From Ashinkailepas kermadecensis (lineage: Eukaryota; Arthropoda; Thecostraca; Neolepadidae): DNA of 64,000 nucleotides. Under the pieces are notes generated by a model, which was not told the origin of the DNA, made no database searches, and saw only the letters and a list, made by a program, of their open reading frames with translations. The position numbers and the translations under genes are program-made. Positions 11,283 through 22,052 of the stretch are shown here, in pieces. Location of the stretch: the NCBI GenBank assembly GCA_034440615.1, contig JAOTOM010002642.1, forward strand, positions 48,323 to 112,322, given 5' to 3'. Numbering within the stretch: position 1 is the first letter of the stretch; each line of letters starts with the position of its first letter.

Positions 11283-11330
11283 GGGTCACAGAAGGTCACG
11301 AGGTCACGAGGTCATGGGGTCACGAGGTCA
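11283..11330 (+). promoter_or_regulatory. Array of AGGTCA half-sites, 8-bp period (DR2-like)
   Basis: Five (A/G)GGTCA hexamers start at 11293, 11301, 11309, 11317 and 11325, each followed by two bases, with a sixth at 11283. This matches nuclear-receptor direct repeats with a 2-bp spacer, but it could equally be an 8-bp microsatellite. Copy B has four regular hexamers (63438-63467). No adjacent gene is recognised. Confidence 0.4.
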
Positions 11331-11635
11331 AACGTAAGAAATGTTGATTCTTACCACGGACGTGTTTTCTGTAATCATTGTTCTTCCCAAAGATGTATAA
11401 TATGTCACACTTCCTTTTCATTATCGGTGAGATATCCATTGCCAAAGATGTTGTATGACCTCAAAATACTACCGGAGGCTATAACTCCGAACCCGTTGGT
11501 CGGATCGGGCTAAAACTTGTTCAGGCGTGTTCAGAGCACAAGATGTACACCAATTTGGTTACTGAACACCAATTTTGGTCCAAATACAAATTTAGTGGGT
11601 GTAAAATTGGAACATATTTGGTCGATCTGTCATAG

Positions 11636-12626
11636 AATGCAACAGTTATAGCAGCATCGTTAGCATCAGCACTAACACATATATAGCTATAGCAGTACAG
11701 TTAGCATCAGCGCTGGTACATATATAGCTATAGCAGTACAGCTAGCTAGCTAGTTAGCTAGCTAGCATCAGCACTAGTACATACATAGCTAGAGCGGTAC
11801 AGTTAGCATCAGCACTAGTACACATATAGCCATAAAAGCACCATTGGCATCAGCAATAGTATATGTACAGCTATAGCAGTATCATTAGCATCAGCACTAG
11901 TACATATATAGCTATAGCAGTACCATTGGCATCAGCAATGGTACATATACAGCTATAGCAGTATCATTAGCATCAGCACTAGTACATATATGCTATAGCA
12001 GTACCATTAGTATCAGCACTAGCACATATATAGACATAGCAGCATCCTTAGCATCAGCACCAGTAAATAAATAGCCATAGCAATGCCATTAGCATCGCCA
12101 CTTGTATGTATATGCTATAGCAGTACCATTAGTATCAGCACTAGCACATATACAGCTATAGCAGCAACATTAGCATCAGCACCATTACATATATATAGCT
12201 ATAGCATTCCCTTTAGCATAAGCACTAGTACATATATAGCTATAGCAGCATCGTTAGCATCAACACTAGTGCATATATAGCTAAAGCAGTATCATTAGTC
12301 AAAACTAGTACATATATAGCTATAGCATTCCTTTAGCACCAGCACTAGTACATATATAGTTATAGCAGCATCGTTAGCACCAACACTAGTGCATATATAG
12401 CTCAAGCAGTATCATTAGTCAACACTAGTACATATATAGCTATAGCAGTATCGTTAGCATCAGCACCATTACATATGTAGCTATAGCATTCCTTTAGCAT
12501 CAGCACTAGTACATATATAGCTATAGCAGCATCGTTAACCAACACAAGTGCATATAGCTAAAGCAGTATCCTTAGTCGACACTAGTACATATATAGCTAT
12601 AGCAGTATCGTTAGCATCAGCACTTT
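11636..12626. repeat. 41-bp minisatellite (copy A)
   Basis: About 24 diverged units, each carrying CATATATAGCTATAGCAG, a (T)CATTAGCATCAGCA block and CTAGTA. The period is 41 bp (for example 11891 to 11932). A (GCTA)n stretch interrupts it at about 11740-11765. The array restarts in copy B at 63775 and runs off the window. Open frames inside it are repeat by-products. Confidence 0.9.
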
Positions 12627-14727
12627 ACCCTAAGTTGTCCGGGAGACATGGTGAAGACCACGGTGGAAGCTTTTGATGTCTCTAGTCGGCGTAGCACAGC
12701 AAAACGAACCACAGACTAACAATCTTGCGTACTTGGGTTCCTCTTTAATCTAGTCGGCGTAGCACAGTTACACGAATCCCACACCAACAATATTGCTTAC
12801 ATGAGTTCCTCTTTAGGTGTGATGCAAGAGAAGTCGTCCGGCGGAGAATGCGGACCAATGAAGATCTGCTCTTCCTTCACCATGCCAACCGGCATTAGCC
12901 GATTTGTTGCCAGTGCAGCAGAAGCCGGCCCATCCTGTATTTGGAGAAGGGTTGCCGGGGTCAAGAAGGGTGGGTGCAGTCGTCAGGGTTCTGCTAAAAC
13001 CTGCATTTACAATTGTCATCACGGTCCAGCTGGTAATGCGAACCTGCTGGGCTGAGGACTCGAGCATGCTCGAATTGCGGAATGGTGCGCTGCTCTGACT
13101 CCGACAGAATTTCTTCAATTTGAAGAATAGCTGCAATGATACTGATGCCTAGTTAATAAATAAGTTTTTAAAAAACACGGACAATTGGAATATCAGTCAT
13201 CCTCACAGGCGCATTCCATTGAGTGTTTATACAGCAATTCGCCTTGATGCATGCACAAACAAGCCTGGGCCTGAATTCGAAGCTCCGGGGTACAAACCAA
13301 AGGATGCAGCCATTTTCCACCCTGACCGGATGGCGAGTGCCGGCTGCGGTACGGCTTTGGCGGCTAATTGCCAGGGCACGGGAATGTCGCCGCAAACCCT
13401 CTCGTTGTACAAAGATTGAGATTTCAGGAGAAATGTTGGTTTGAACTAGGTTTGAAACTAGGTTTCAACTTGATGTCCATCGGCTCACCATTTCATAGTC
13501 GCAACGTTTGATGTTCAGACGGAGTCGCTGAAAGGTGGACCGTGCACATCGTGGCTGCGTCGCCGCGTCCCCACCGCCATCTGTTGTAGCATCATGGAAC
13601 TCGAATTTGACGGCAGGCTTGACCATGGCCAGCGTAGATTTCCGGGATGTTATTGACTTCGGATAGCTGTGAATTTGTAAGTTATTAATTATGACACTAC
13701 CGTGAAAGACAGGAAATGCAAACCATTTCCTCCAGGTTCATCATTAACTGCTCGGGAGTGAGGTTATAGTTGTTCAGTCTTCACGATGCATCCAAGATCT
13801 GCATGATATTTAAAGAGCCCCAACCATGCATTTCCAGTTGACATGAAGAATAATTGTACATTTACAGGTGCTCTCCAAATTAAACGTTTATTGTCTGGTT
13901 TATTGTTATTGTTTATTGTTTATAATCTTTATTATTTATACTGTTCTTATTTATTGACATCGCAACTCATGACTTCGGGGAACCTCTACCCATGGAGTAG
14001 GTCAGGGGAGTTCTGACTGGAAATAATGTATTAAAGAACACGCACACCGGCTCGGAGGGGCGAATTCGCCCACCCTTCTGTTTTTCAACCATTTCTCACA
14101 AACGGGCGGGAATGTTGTAACCAATACTGTTACCTAACGAAAAATTGACAAGCGCATCCTATATAAAAGCAAACTCGAATCCGTTGGTAAATATAGAAAC
14201 TGCGGGGGTACAAAGTCGACCGACCGGCCGCCGAGCGCTCATGGTCACAAAGGATTCGTCGGTGCGGTGGCACGTGGGCGCGGTGTGGACGTCCAACTCG
14301 ACCTCATTTTATCCGGAAGGCATTGCTCTAGGGTCATGAAATTCACACTGAAGCGAGAACCCCACAACCCTAATCTACACTCGAACTTGTGTGCCTCTAG
14401 CTTCGGTCGTTTCCGAGATATTAGTGGACGAACCTGATCCCACCCGGCGCGTTACGTGAGAGGTCCTCCGGCGCGTGTGTTACGATCCCGACAGACGCTG
14501 ACGGGAACACAGTGCATGCGTCTCACTCTTGCTATAAATTGAAGACTGCAGACACTGCCCACATCTGCGCCACTTTGGCGACAATTATGTGCTACCGGCT
14601 GTTGTGCGATACAGGTGGCATCACCGATTGGTGACGGTACAACCAAACAATGATTGACATAAAGCACACACACATAAAAGCTGATATGTACGCTGATATG
14701 CTGATATGCACTGAATGTCAACTGAAT
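12627..14727. other. Unassigned region with a two-copy 68-bp repeat
   Basis: No gene is recognised. TCTAGTCGGCGTAGCACAG occurs at 12681 and again at 12749, giving two 68-bp units to about 12816. Short open frames on both strands at 12800-13440 match nothing I know. CCTATATAAAAG (about 14158) and GCTATAAATTG (about 14531) are TATA-like but isolated. 13850-13960 is AT-rich. Confidence 0.5.
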
Positions 14728-16497
14728 TTTTCAGTGAGGATGGTGAGATGGTTGAGGAGCCGAGCAAGCAGTTCAAATCAGTGTTTACAGTGGAGGATGT
14801 GACTAATCTGCCAACCGTGAACCACAGTTCAGTGACAGGTGATCGGATACACGATGTTGATGTCATTAATAGTGATGTTGTTTTCAATTATATCAGAAAA
14901 CTAAAGCCAAACAAGGCAGCATGAGCTGATGAAATTTATGCTAGGGTATTACGGGAAGCTGAAAAGGAACTGGCAATTCCGCTTAGTATAATATTTGGTA
15001 GATCAGTTTCACAAAATGAAATTCCAACAGATTGGAAAAGGGCAAATGTAGTTCCTACTTTCAAGAAAGGAGAAAGAGGGAAAGTTGAAAAACTATAGGC
15101 CAGTAAGCCTCACATCCCTAGTCTGCAAGGTACTCGAATCAATTACCACGGATAGAATAGTTAGTTTTCTGGAAGGAAACAGATTGATTCAAGATACTCA
15201 ACATGGGTTTAGAAAAGGGCGGTCGTGTCTCACAAATCTCTTGGACTTTTTTTAATTTCGCTACAGAACAATTTGATCTGGGAAATTAGGTTGATGTAGC
15301 ATATCTTGACTTTAGTAAGGCCTTTGACAGGGTACCCCATAAAAGGTTAATGATGCAGCTTCAGGTCCATGGTATTGCAGGTAGCATCCTAACATGGATA
15401 GTTGTGGCTTTCAGATAGACAGCAGAGAGTGATGCTAAATGGTACAAAGTCATCATGACAAAATGTTCTTAGTGGAGTCCCCCAGGGGTCGGTACTGGGG
15501 CCACTATTGTTCATTATATATGTGAATATCATATAATGTGGCCTAAGCAGTAGGTTTTGAAATTTGCAGATGATTTGAAGATCTTTAGGGCAATAACAGG
15601 TAACAATGAGCAGGTTTTGCTGCAGAAAGACTTAGACGAGCTTGTGAAGTGGTCCGAAAAATGGCAAATGAAGCTTAATTTTGATAAGTGCAAGGTCATG
15701 CACGTAGGTAGGCAGCATATGAAGGCTCCATACTTGATGGGTGGCCAAGTACTATCTGTGACTCAGCAGGAGAAGGACTTAGGTGTTATTTTGAACACAA
15801 AATTGGGGGAATCAGAACAGACCAAAGAAGCCAGGAAGAAGGCACTAAGAATGCTTGGGGCAATACAGAGGAACGTGTCATACAAAAGTGAGGAGGTTAT
15901 CCGGAAGCTTTACTGTGCATATGTCAGGCCACATTTGGAATACTGTGTCCAAGCTTGGTCCCCTAGTTATGAGAAAGATTGTTGGCTTTTTAGAGAGAGT
16001 ACACAAGAGGGCAACAAAAATGGTTAATGGTACAGGCAACCTGGCATATGAGGAAAGATTGAAGAAATTGAATATGTTTTCACTTAGATATAGAAGGCTG
16101 AGAGGAGATCTCATCGAGGTTTTTAAATTTGGTCATGGTCAGGAACAGGGATATCTCAGAGAAATGTTTGAATTTAACAGAAATGATGCAATTAGATGTC
16201 ATCAATTCAAAATTAAAGTTAATCACAGCAGGACAAGGTTAAGACAGTCTTTCTTCACCAACAGGGTAGTAGAACATTGGAACCAGCTGCCAGGAACCAT
16301 TGTCAGTAGCAGCACACTGAACATCTTTAAAAACGGCATACACAATCATTATAAGAATAGGGGGCTTGTTTTTCTGTATTCCAGGGAGGGTTGATCGACA
16401 GACTTTGTGGGAAACTGGTTCAATATCCAAAGTGCAACCAAGAAGGGCCCTTCTGGCTCATAGTTGCACTGATCTTTTATGTCTTTATGTCTTTATG
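14728..16497 (+). mobile_element. 5'-truncated CR1 retrotransposon, decayed
   Basis: Plus-strand relative of the CR1 at 21952-26310, starting inside ORF2 just before the catalytic part of the reverse transcriptase. Matching blocks are EMVEEPSKQFKSVFT, NYIRKLKPNKAA, then a stop, SQNEIPTDWKRANVVP, ATEQFDLGN and KFADDLKIFRAI. Later blocks run open from 15557 to 16027 and then, after a frame change, 15855-16394. The 3' end carries repeats of TTTATGTC (16473-16497), the CR1 type of 8-bp tail. Several frameshifts and stops make it dead. No clear target duplication is seen. Confidence 0.9.
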
Positions 16498-17036
16498 ACA
16501 CGCAATAGTTCGTGGCAGAAAAAACTGCTCTTGTTGCAAGTCTAGTTGCTTATGGGTGGCTATGGGGTGATTACGTTTGACTGGATATCCATATAATAGC
16601 CACGATTGTGATGATTCTTGAAAGTTCAACATTCGAGTTAACCATACAGCTGTGCAGGTAAGTATAAAGCATGGTGGCAGGAGGCAAACTACACATGGAG
16701 TGTCGACGGTAACCATACGACTTAGCATATTGCTTGAATAACGGATGTGGCAGATTGCTATCTTGCGTGTTGGGTTTCGATGCCTTTATATAGCCAGCAT
16801 GGTAGTAAAAGGGACACAACACATACAATGCTGAACGTACTGGAAATACATACATGGACGCGAATGTCCAGCTACTCATTCACCATCAAACTTCCACCAT
16901 TATGCCTACCCATATATCGGCAAGTTCGTATTGCCTGGCAGTCTAGATATCTGGTCTAGATATTCTCGCTCCGCGACAACCGGTTATCAATTTCAACTTC
17001 TTGAAAACCACCAAGTTGTCAAATCCATCATCTGTT
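16498..17036. other. No recognised feature
   Basis: Mixed-composition sequence with only short open frames on both strands. No homology, repeat or signal stood out. Confidence 0.4.
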
Positions 17037-17267
17037 AATGTCCTTGTATTGTTGGTTATTTGGGCTTAGGGGCGCATCGACTGCTTCGGTCATACAGCGC
17101 CCATAACAATGTTAGATTGGCAGCTTAGGATGATTGGTGCCAACAGTAGTACACGAACATTCAGAATACGGGCAGATCATTCCAAACTTCTGGTGTTACT
17201 TGTCAGTGAGATGTGTAAATCGCTCTGAAGTCGACATCCGATAGAAAGCGAAAAAGTTGTCCCGAAG

Positions 17268-17750
17268 TTACGCCCGCGAGTGGCCACCAAGGAGGTCGCG
17301 GAGTGACAGCGACTGCGCCACTCCAAAAAGGCGTCTTCGGTCATCGGCGAGCAAAGGGCATGAGATCAAAACGTGACGCACTGACAGCGGTGCGCGACAT
17401 CGAGGGCAGCTTGGCCTGTCTTCCCCACAAAGCAGATGGTGGTGTGTTAGGTGAGTGTGTCCAAGCCGAAGGCGACAGAGCACGAACTCGTCACGTCTCG
17501 TCCTGCAGTAGGACGAGGCCCACTCTCCAAGACATGGTTCTATCGTTCGTTGTTTGTTGTCCAGCAAAGTATCCCAGCTATACTGTCATTTTTTAAGAAC
17601 ACAGGTCATGATTGGACGGCGATATTCCCTCGCGTGGAGCGGCATAGATCACAGGTATGGGGCTTGGGCTGCACGTTTCGCAGCAGCATCCGCTGCCTCA
17701 TTTCCCACGATGCCGACATGGCTCGGGATCCAACAGAAGACAACAGACTT
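17268..17750 (-). pseudogene. ORF2 C-terminal remnant (RNase H end plus Cys/His block)
   Basis: At about 17655-17735 the minus strand gives WIPSHVGIVGNEAADAAAKR, the last RNase H motif with its catalytic Asp. From 17567 to 17268 an open frame gives CRLRLGHTHLTHHHLLCGED then CPRCRAPLSVRHVLISC, the C-x2-C-x8-H-x4-C block found at the C-terminus of I-like and jockey ORF2 proteins. Frames differ between the two parts. Everything upstream in ORF2 is deleted. Confidence 0.75.
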
Positions 17751-18672
17751 CCCAGCATGTGCCAGTGATCTGAGACGCCGTAAGACGTCCTGCACAATAG
17801 AATGAGACTGATGTGGTGGTTTTTACTTTCGACGCGTAAGATATTTTTGGGTTAGACTGGCCATAAATGTCTCGAGACTCACGAAAGGTTATTTTGCGGG
17901 CGTGTTTAATTACGATGATTTCCTTTTCTTTGATGTAAGTCGTACACGTGCGGTCAAACGAAGCATGAAGAGGCTGTCCTCGCCCACAGTTTACGCAGTT
18001 GAGTGTCTCGGAGGTGTACTGGTCGGTGGCATGTTCAGAGGAAGCGCATTTACCACATGCTGAACGGTTCCTGCAACACGAGTTTGTGTGTCCATACCTT
18101 TGGCATTTAAAACACCGCATCGAGTTGGGAAGGAATACTCGTACATTGACACGCAGGTAGCCCACTAGTATCTCAGATGGTAAATCTGTTGTGTTAAAAG
18201 CTAAAATTATGTTGTTTGTAGTAATCATATCGGCGCCTTTCCTGACCTTCATTTTTCTCGCACCCGTGACTCCGAATTTGCACAACCCTTCAATGATCTC
18301 CTCCCCCGGCACGTCCCTCAAGTCATATGAACTGATTATTCCACGCGATGTGTTCTTGGTCTGGTGCGGTTCTACTTTTATTTGTATGCTTTAGTCCATC
18401 CTCCTGTCACCCTTTCCTACACCGTATATGAACTCAGATGTCTGTAACGCTTTCTCTTCTTCCTTCGCTACCGCAAACTCCACTTCCAAAGATCCATCAA
18501 TCAGCTTTTCGCAACGAACAATCATACCGAACCGGTCACAACCGTCTCGTCTTTGAAATGGGGAAAGAGTGGCGATATTTTTCGTCTGTCCGCGAAAGAC
18601 GAGGATACGGGGTGTTTGGGAGACTTGTGCTCCACAGCTACTCGAGTTATAACCGCTCCTATCGGCGCCCAA
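17740..18672 (-). pseudogene. Family-2 ORF1 (gag-like, CCHC) with one in-frame stop
   Basis: Minus-strand ORF1 of the element. The N-terminal part (18672-18391) runs to a single TAG and continues in the same frame from about 18390. It contains a PRE_C2HC/RRM-like region (NNIILAFNTTDLPSEILVGY), then CFKCQRYGHTNSCC (an intact C-x2-C-x4-H-x4-C knuckle), CGKCASSEHATDQY (last Cys lost), CVNCGRGQPLHASFDRTC and a conserved KEKEIIVIKHARKITFRESR block. ORF1 proteins of this type bind the element RNA. The stop and knuckle loss indicate decay. Confidence 0.8.
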
Positions 18673-18699
18673 TGAGCGAGTGGTCTGGTCACCACGAGA

Positions 18700-19401
18700 C
18701 GGACCAAGAGTGTTTTATTTTGTATTGCGGATGTCATGTAGTGTGTATTGGTTTCGGCTTCTCGGACGCCCCACCACAAAGGGGCCCTACTGGGGGATGC
18801 CTGGCCCCACGGACGGGAGGACGCCAGGCGCCCGAGGAGCTATACGGGGCAGGCTACGCCTTCGCCCGGCCGGGAGAGACACTCACCACCCCGACCAGGA
18901 TCCAGCACCACCCACCCCTTGACCCCAGCCGCCGGGCCGGGGGACACTGGGAAGAGTCCCATGTCCTCGGCCCGAGGCGACCAGCCACTTGACCCGTATG
19001 GGGCCCTACGGGCCCGCCCGCCTCTCCGGGATTTCAGGACCAAAGAAGCGTGTTGGTCCCCCGTCACAACTAGCACCGTGCGACGGGGGACCTCAGCCTC
19101 CAGGGCTCCGTCAGCCCCCCGGGGCGGGCCAAAGGGGCGCGGCTACCCCGATAAAACTGAGCTGGTTGGCAAGACCGGGGAAGTTGTCCTATCTGCTCAT
19201 GATAGGGAGAGTTGGCGTTGCAGGGCCAAGTGAAGGACATGGACGTTGAGATGAGATGGGCATTGGAATGGGGGCGTATGGATGGAAGGACGAGCGAGGC
19301 ACGCTTAGTCTCGCCCCTCGCGACGGACCGATGGCCTGGTCCGTTGGGGCCTTCGGGCACTCAATCCCCCCCATCACGGAAAGGTGGTGCCTCGTCGGTG
19401 G
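18700..19401 (-). promoter_or_regulatory. GC-rich 5' UTR of family-2 element
   Basis: About 700 bp repeated three times in the window (here, 46390-47105 and 52320-53003), always directly upstream of the same ORF1 on the minus strand. Shared words are CCCGAGGAGCTATAC, TTGACCCC and CTCATGATAGGGAGAGTTGG or close variants. The 5' end has GCACCACCTTT pairing with AAAGGTGGTGC. Internal promoters of non-LTR elements sit in this position; promoter activity is inferred. Confidence 0.6.
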
Positions 19402-19416
19402 AATGTCCTTGTATTG

Positions 19417-20482
19417 ACCAGGCTGATAATTAAACAACATAGCAAACACTTGAGCAACAATTTCAACAGCAATGGCACTGACATGTGCTGTTTTCCAAAT
19501 TCGTCCCTCCAAGCCTCCACAGGCACCAGTGACGAACATCCTTCCAACCGGGCGGTTCGCTCACCTTTGCTGCTGAGCTACACGCCACGAGCCTCACTGC
19601 TCAGTCTCGTCCGGGCCGAGCCGCGTGCGCGAGAGCGGGGCGGGGAAGGAGCAGTTGATCATGGGGCGTGGACCCACCGGGCCAACGCCCTGACCTGTCA
19701 CTGGCCGTCATCACCTATTGCACCAAAACGCGAAAGGAGGGGTCCGGTCGTCGCACTCCAGACATTCCCCACATGTACTGCATGGTACAAGGGTGGCTCG
19801 GGCGTTACAATGGTGACACGGCGCAATGACTTCCGACCGTGTCATGGCACAATGACAGCATCCGCCGCCCGGTCGTCGTCACCGGTGAGAATGGAAACCG
19901 ACTTGGCGTAACACCCCCAGCCATAGCCGATAATTGAGGCGCCGAATGCCGATGTCAGCGCCGGGAGACAGGCGACGGCTTCCGCTCGGAACGTCCATAG
20001 CTGGACTTGACGAGTCCCGGGACACATAGGAGCCAAATGCACTTCGAAAAATGGGTCCGAAATTGAGTTCATTACAAATATACCTACTCACACTTCTGGT
20101 CACTGGTATACATGGGAACTTATTGTGTTGTAATGATGCTCATTGTGTTATTCTTGACATACTTTCTGCTGTGGCACTGATCATGGAAATCCATATACCT
20201 TACCTCTAGCTGAACTACATCAACTGGCTCAAAGGTGGATTAAAAATGTAAAGAAGTAGTAATAAATAATTCAGGAGTGTGTGATTCTACATTTAGGCCA
20301 GGTAATGCAAAGTGTCTGATGGATCATGTCTGGGTAGCAGCATGCCCAACAATTGGAAGTTACTACAGCAAAGGTAAAAGACCTACATGAATTTGTCATT
20401 GCTGAGCAGGAATAACAGGCATGCACAGATTGTGCTGCAATAAAGTGCCTTTTGCAAAGAGTGAGACAGCAAGCAAGTAGGT
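19417..20482. other. No clearly recognised feature
   Basis: A minus-strand frame at 20072-19842 (WTFRAEAVACLPALTSAFG, then VSILTGDDDRAADA) faintly resembles the AEL/SDS part of an RNase H domain but is too weak to call. Otherwise nothing recognisable. Confidence 0.3.
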
Positions 20483-20681
20483 GGAAGGGTCAATGACCTA
20501 CAGGGTGATGAAGACAGTGAGGGTGACACTGTGCATGCCATATCACAGAAGGGTAAATGATATGCAAGGTGATGGTGACAGTGAGGGTGACACTGTGCAT
20601 GCCATATCACACAGAAGGGTCAATGATCTGCAAGGTGATGGTGATGATGAGGGTGACAATGTGCATGCAATATCACACTAA
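20483..20681 (+). repeat. 64-66 bp tandem repeat, three units
   Basis: Each unit runs from GAAGGGT(C/A)AATGA through GGTGATG and GAGGGTGAC to GTGCATGC(C/A)ATATCACA. Two units are 66 bp, so one frame gives a repeated 22-residue acidic peptide (VNDLQGDGDDEGDNVHAISH). The first unit is 2 bases shorter and breaks the frame, so coding is doubtful. Confidence 0.85.
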
Positions 20682-20962
20682 AATGCACCAGCAATGAGGT
20701 TGCAGTGTGCAATTTCTAGTTCACACTGGTAAGGAAAATTTTTCAGTCCACAACATGGGTAATGCTCCAAGTAAAGAAGTATTCAGAACTGCTTTTAAAA
20801 AGCCAATACCTAGTGGAAAGCTTTTGTTATGCGCTCTCTGTATCTCAGGGCAACAACAAATAGAAAGCATTGACTTTGTGCCAATAATTTGGCACATTTG
20901 TAGGAAAACATTTGAAGCCAAGTGAGGCGCAACTGGAAGAACAGTGGCAATTGCAACTACTT

Positions 20963-21014
20963 ATGGCCGCTAAATGACCTTGTAGTTGGCGCACCCTTAA
21001 GCCCAAATAACTAA
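20963..21014 (+). mobile_element. Hairpin micro-retroposon 3
   Basis: The insert is 52 bp between direct repeats CAATTGCAACTACTT (20948-20962 and 21015-21029). Sense strand starts ATGGCCGCTAAATGACC, passes through TAGTTGGCGCACCCTTAA and ends GCCCAAATAACTAA. The stem has decayed but the start and tail positions match the other copies. Confidence 0.8.
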
Positions 21015-21029
21015 CAATTGCAACTACTT

Positions 21030-21780
21030 GTTGCTTTGTTGGTATAATCACTTTGCTGGCAACCTGGGTGGTTATTACCATGGCTTTTACCATCTTAGGG
21101 TAATGCCTGCATGATGTGCATGGGGGAATGGTCACATGATGCGTTATTTGGGGCATTTGCCATGACGAATCTAGAGCTTGCTATCCCATGGATGCCTTGG
21201 GCCACAGCAGGAAGCTGCTGTGCATGTGGGTGTGTGTGTCAGATGCAGTTTGGTTATTGGTGTTGCTCGTACTTACTCCTATGGTCAAGATTATTTGCCT
21301 ATTTGCTAAATGCTGATCAGAGCTTCTGTGATGCCATGTGCATTATACAGCATTTCACTTTAAGCTGGCCTTCATACAATAGCATACCAAATAGGATAAT
21401 TTCCCACTGAGATGTCTGCCCCACACACAAAAAAAAACTGTACCTGGGCCCCTAAATTGCAACAAGACCCAACAAAAGTTCATTCGGAGCTCTGAAAAAT
21501 GAAGCAGAGATGTTGAAAATCAAAAGGTTATGGGTTGAAAGGCTGAATATCAAAATGTAATTTTAGGTTATGATATATTAGGTTAGGATTTCTGATCGTA
21601 ATTTTTTAAAGAAAATATAATTGACTTTAAATATTCCATTACAGGAACATTTTTTGCATGGAAGGCTACTGTATGGTACATTAAGTCATGTTACTTTTTC
21701 TATATTTTGACCATGTCTATTTATGCTATATTACCCAACTACAAGCCCCTATTTGGGTGTTATTTTGCCTCTGAACTTAA
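21030..21780. other. No recognised feature
   Basis: AT-rich DNA with only short frames on both strands. Nothing recognised. It forms the left flank of the CR1-SINE insertion. Confidence 0.35.
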
Positions 21781-21793
21781 AAGTGTGTAACTT

Positions 21794-21951
21794 TGGTTGG
21801 TGGGTTATTGGTTTTACGACACGTCGACTGTTGAGTCATATAGCATCGCCAGTCTCTCACACCGATTGGTCGCGGGCGAAGAGTAGTGACAGGTGAGACT
21901 CGAACCCACAATCTTTTGATTGTGAGACGAGCATCTTACCCATAGACCACT
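21794..21951 (-). mobile_element. tRNA-derived SINE attached to CR1 3' end
   Basis: On the minus strand it starts with a tRNA-like part. GAGTGGT (bases 21951-21945) can pair with ACTACTC, TGGTCTATGGG resembles an A box, and GGGTTCGAGTCTCACC is a good B box with a 5-bp T-stem (GTGGG/CTCAC) and 7-base loop. A body of about 45 bp follows, then a stem-loop region (GGCGATG, ATATGACTC, CAGTCGACGTGTCG) and tail AAAACCAATAACCCACCAACC. The anticodon arm is imperfect, so this is a SINE head and not a working tRNA. The tail corresponds to that of the family-2 LINE and the hairpin micro-retroposons. Confidence 0.75.
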
Positions 21952-22052
21952 CATAAAGACAAAGACATAAAAGATCAGTGTAACTATGAGCCACAAGGGC
22001 CCTTCTTGGTTGCACTCTGTACACTGAACCAGTTGTCCATCAAATGTGTTGA

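Larger units (their letters stand above)
1..11855. other. Segmental duplication, copy A
   Basis: Bases 1-11855 match 55990-64000 in the same orientation and order, with interruptions. Collinear blocks are 1-170 with 55990-56159, 194-344 with 56605-56756, 2691-9134 with 56757-63371, and 11228-11855 with 63373-64000. The unit continues beyond both window ends, so its boundaries are not seen. The blocks hold the 5' half of a zinc-finger gene, its large intron, the upstream region and the start of a 41-bp minisatellite. Divergence is a few substitutions per several hundred bases, so the duplication looks recent. Confidence 0.93.
17052..19401 (-). mobile_element. Internally deleted non-LTR element (family 2, copy i)
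   Basis: A complete insertion flanked by AATGTCCTTGTATTG at 17037-17051 and 19402-19416 (15-bp target duplication). On the minus strand the order is a GC-rich 5' UTR starting CCACCGACGAGG, ORF1 with CCHC knuckles, then a jump straight to the end of the ORF2 RNase H and the C-terminal Cys-rich block, a short 3' UTR, and a terminal stem-loop with AAGCCCAAATAACCAAC tail. Endonuclease and reverse transcriptase are absent, so it could move only with enzymes supplied by another element. The I-type RNase H and gag-like ORF1 place the parent in the I/Nimb group. Confidence 0.85.

Noticed and set aside
12083..12280. Ser/Thr/Ile-rich open frame
   Set aside because: Product of the 41-bp minisatellite.
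18748..19360. Overlapping Pro/Gly/Arg-rich frames on both strands
   Set aside because: They lie in the GC-rich 5' UTR shared by three copies of the family-2 element.
21880..21951. Functional tRNA gene
   Set aside because: The B box and acceptor-like stem are good, but the anticodon arm is malformed and the sequence continues into a SINE body and tail.
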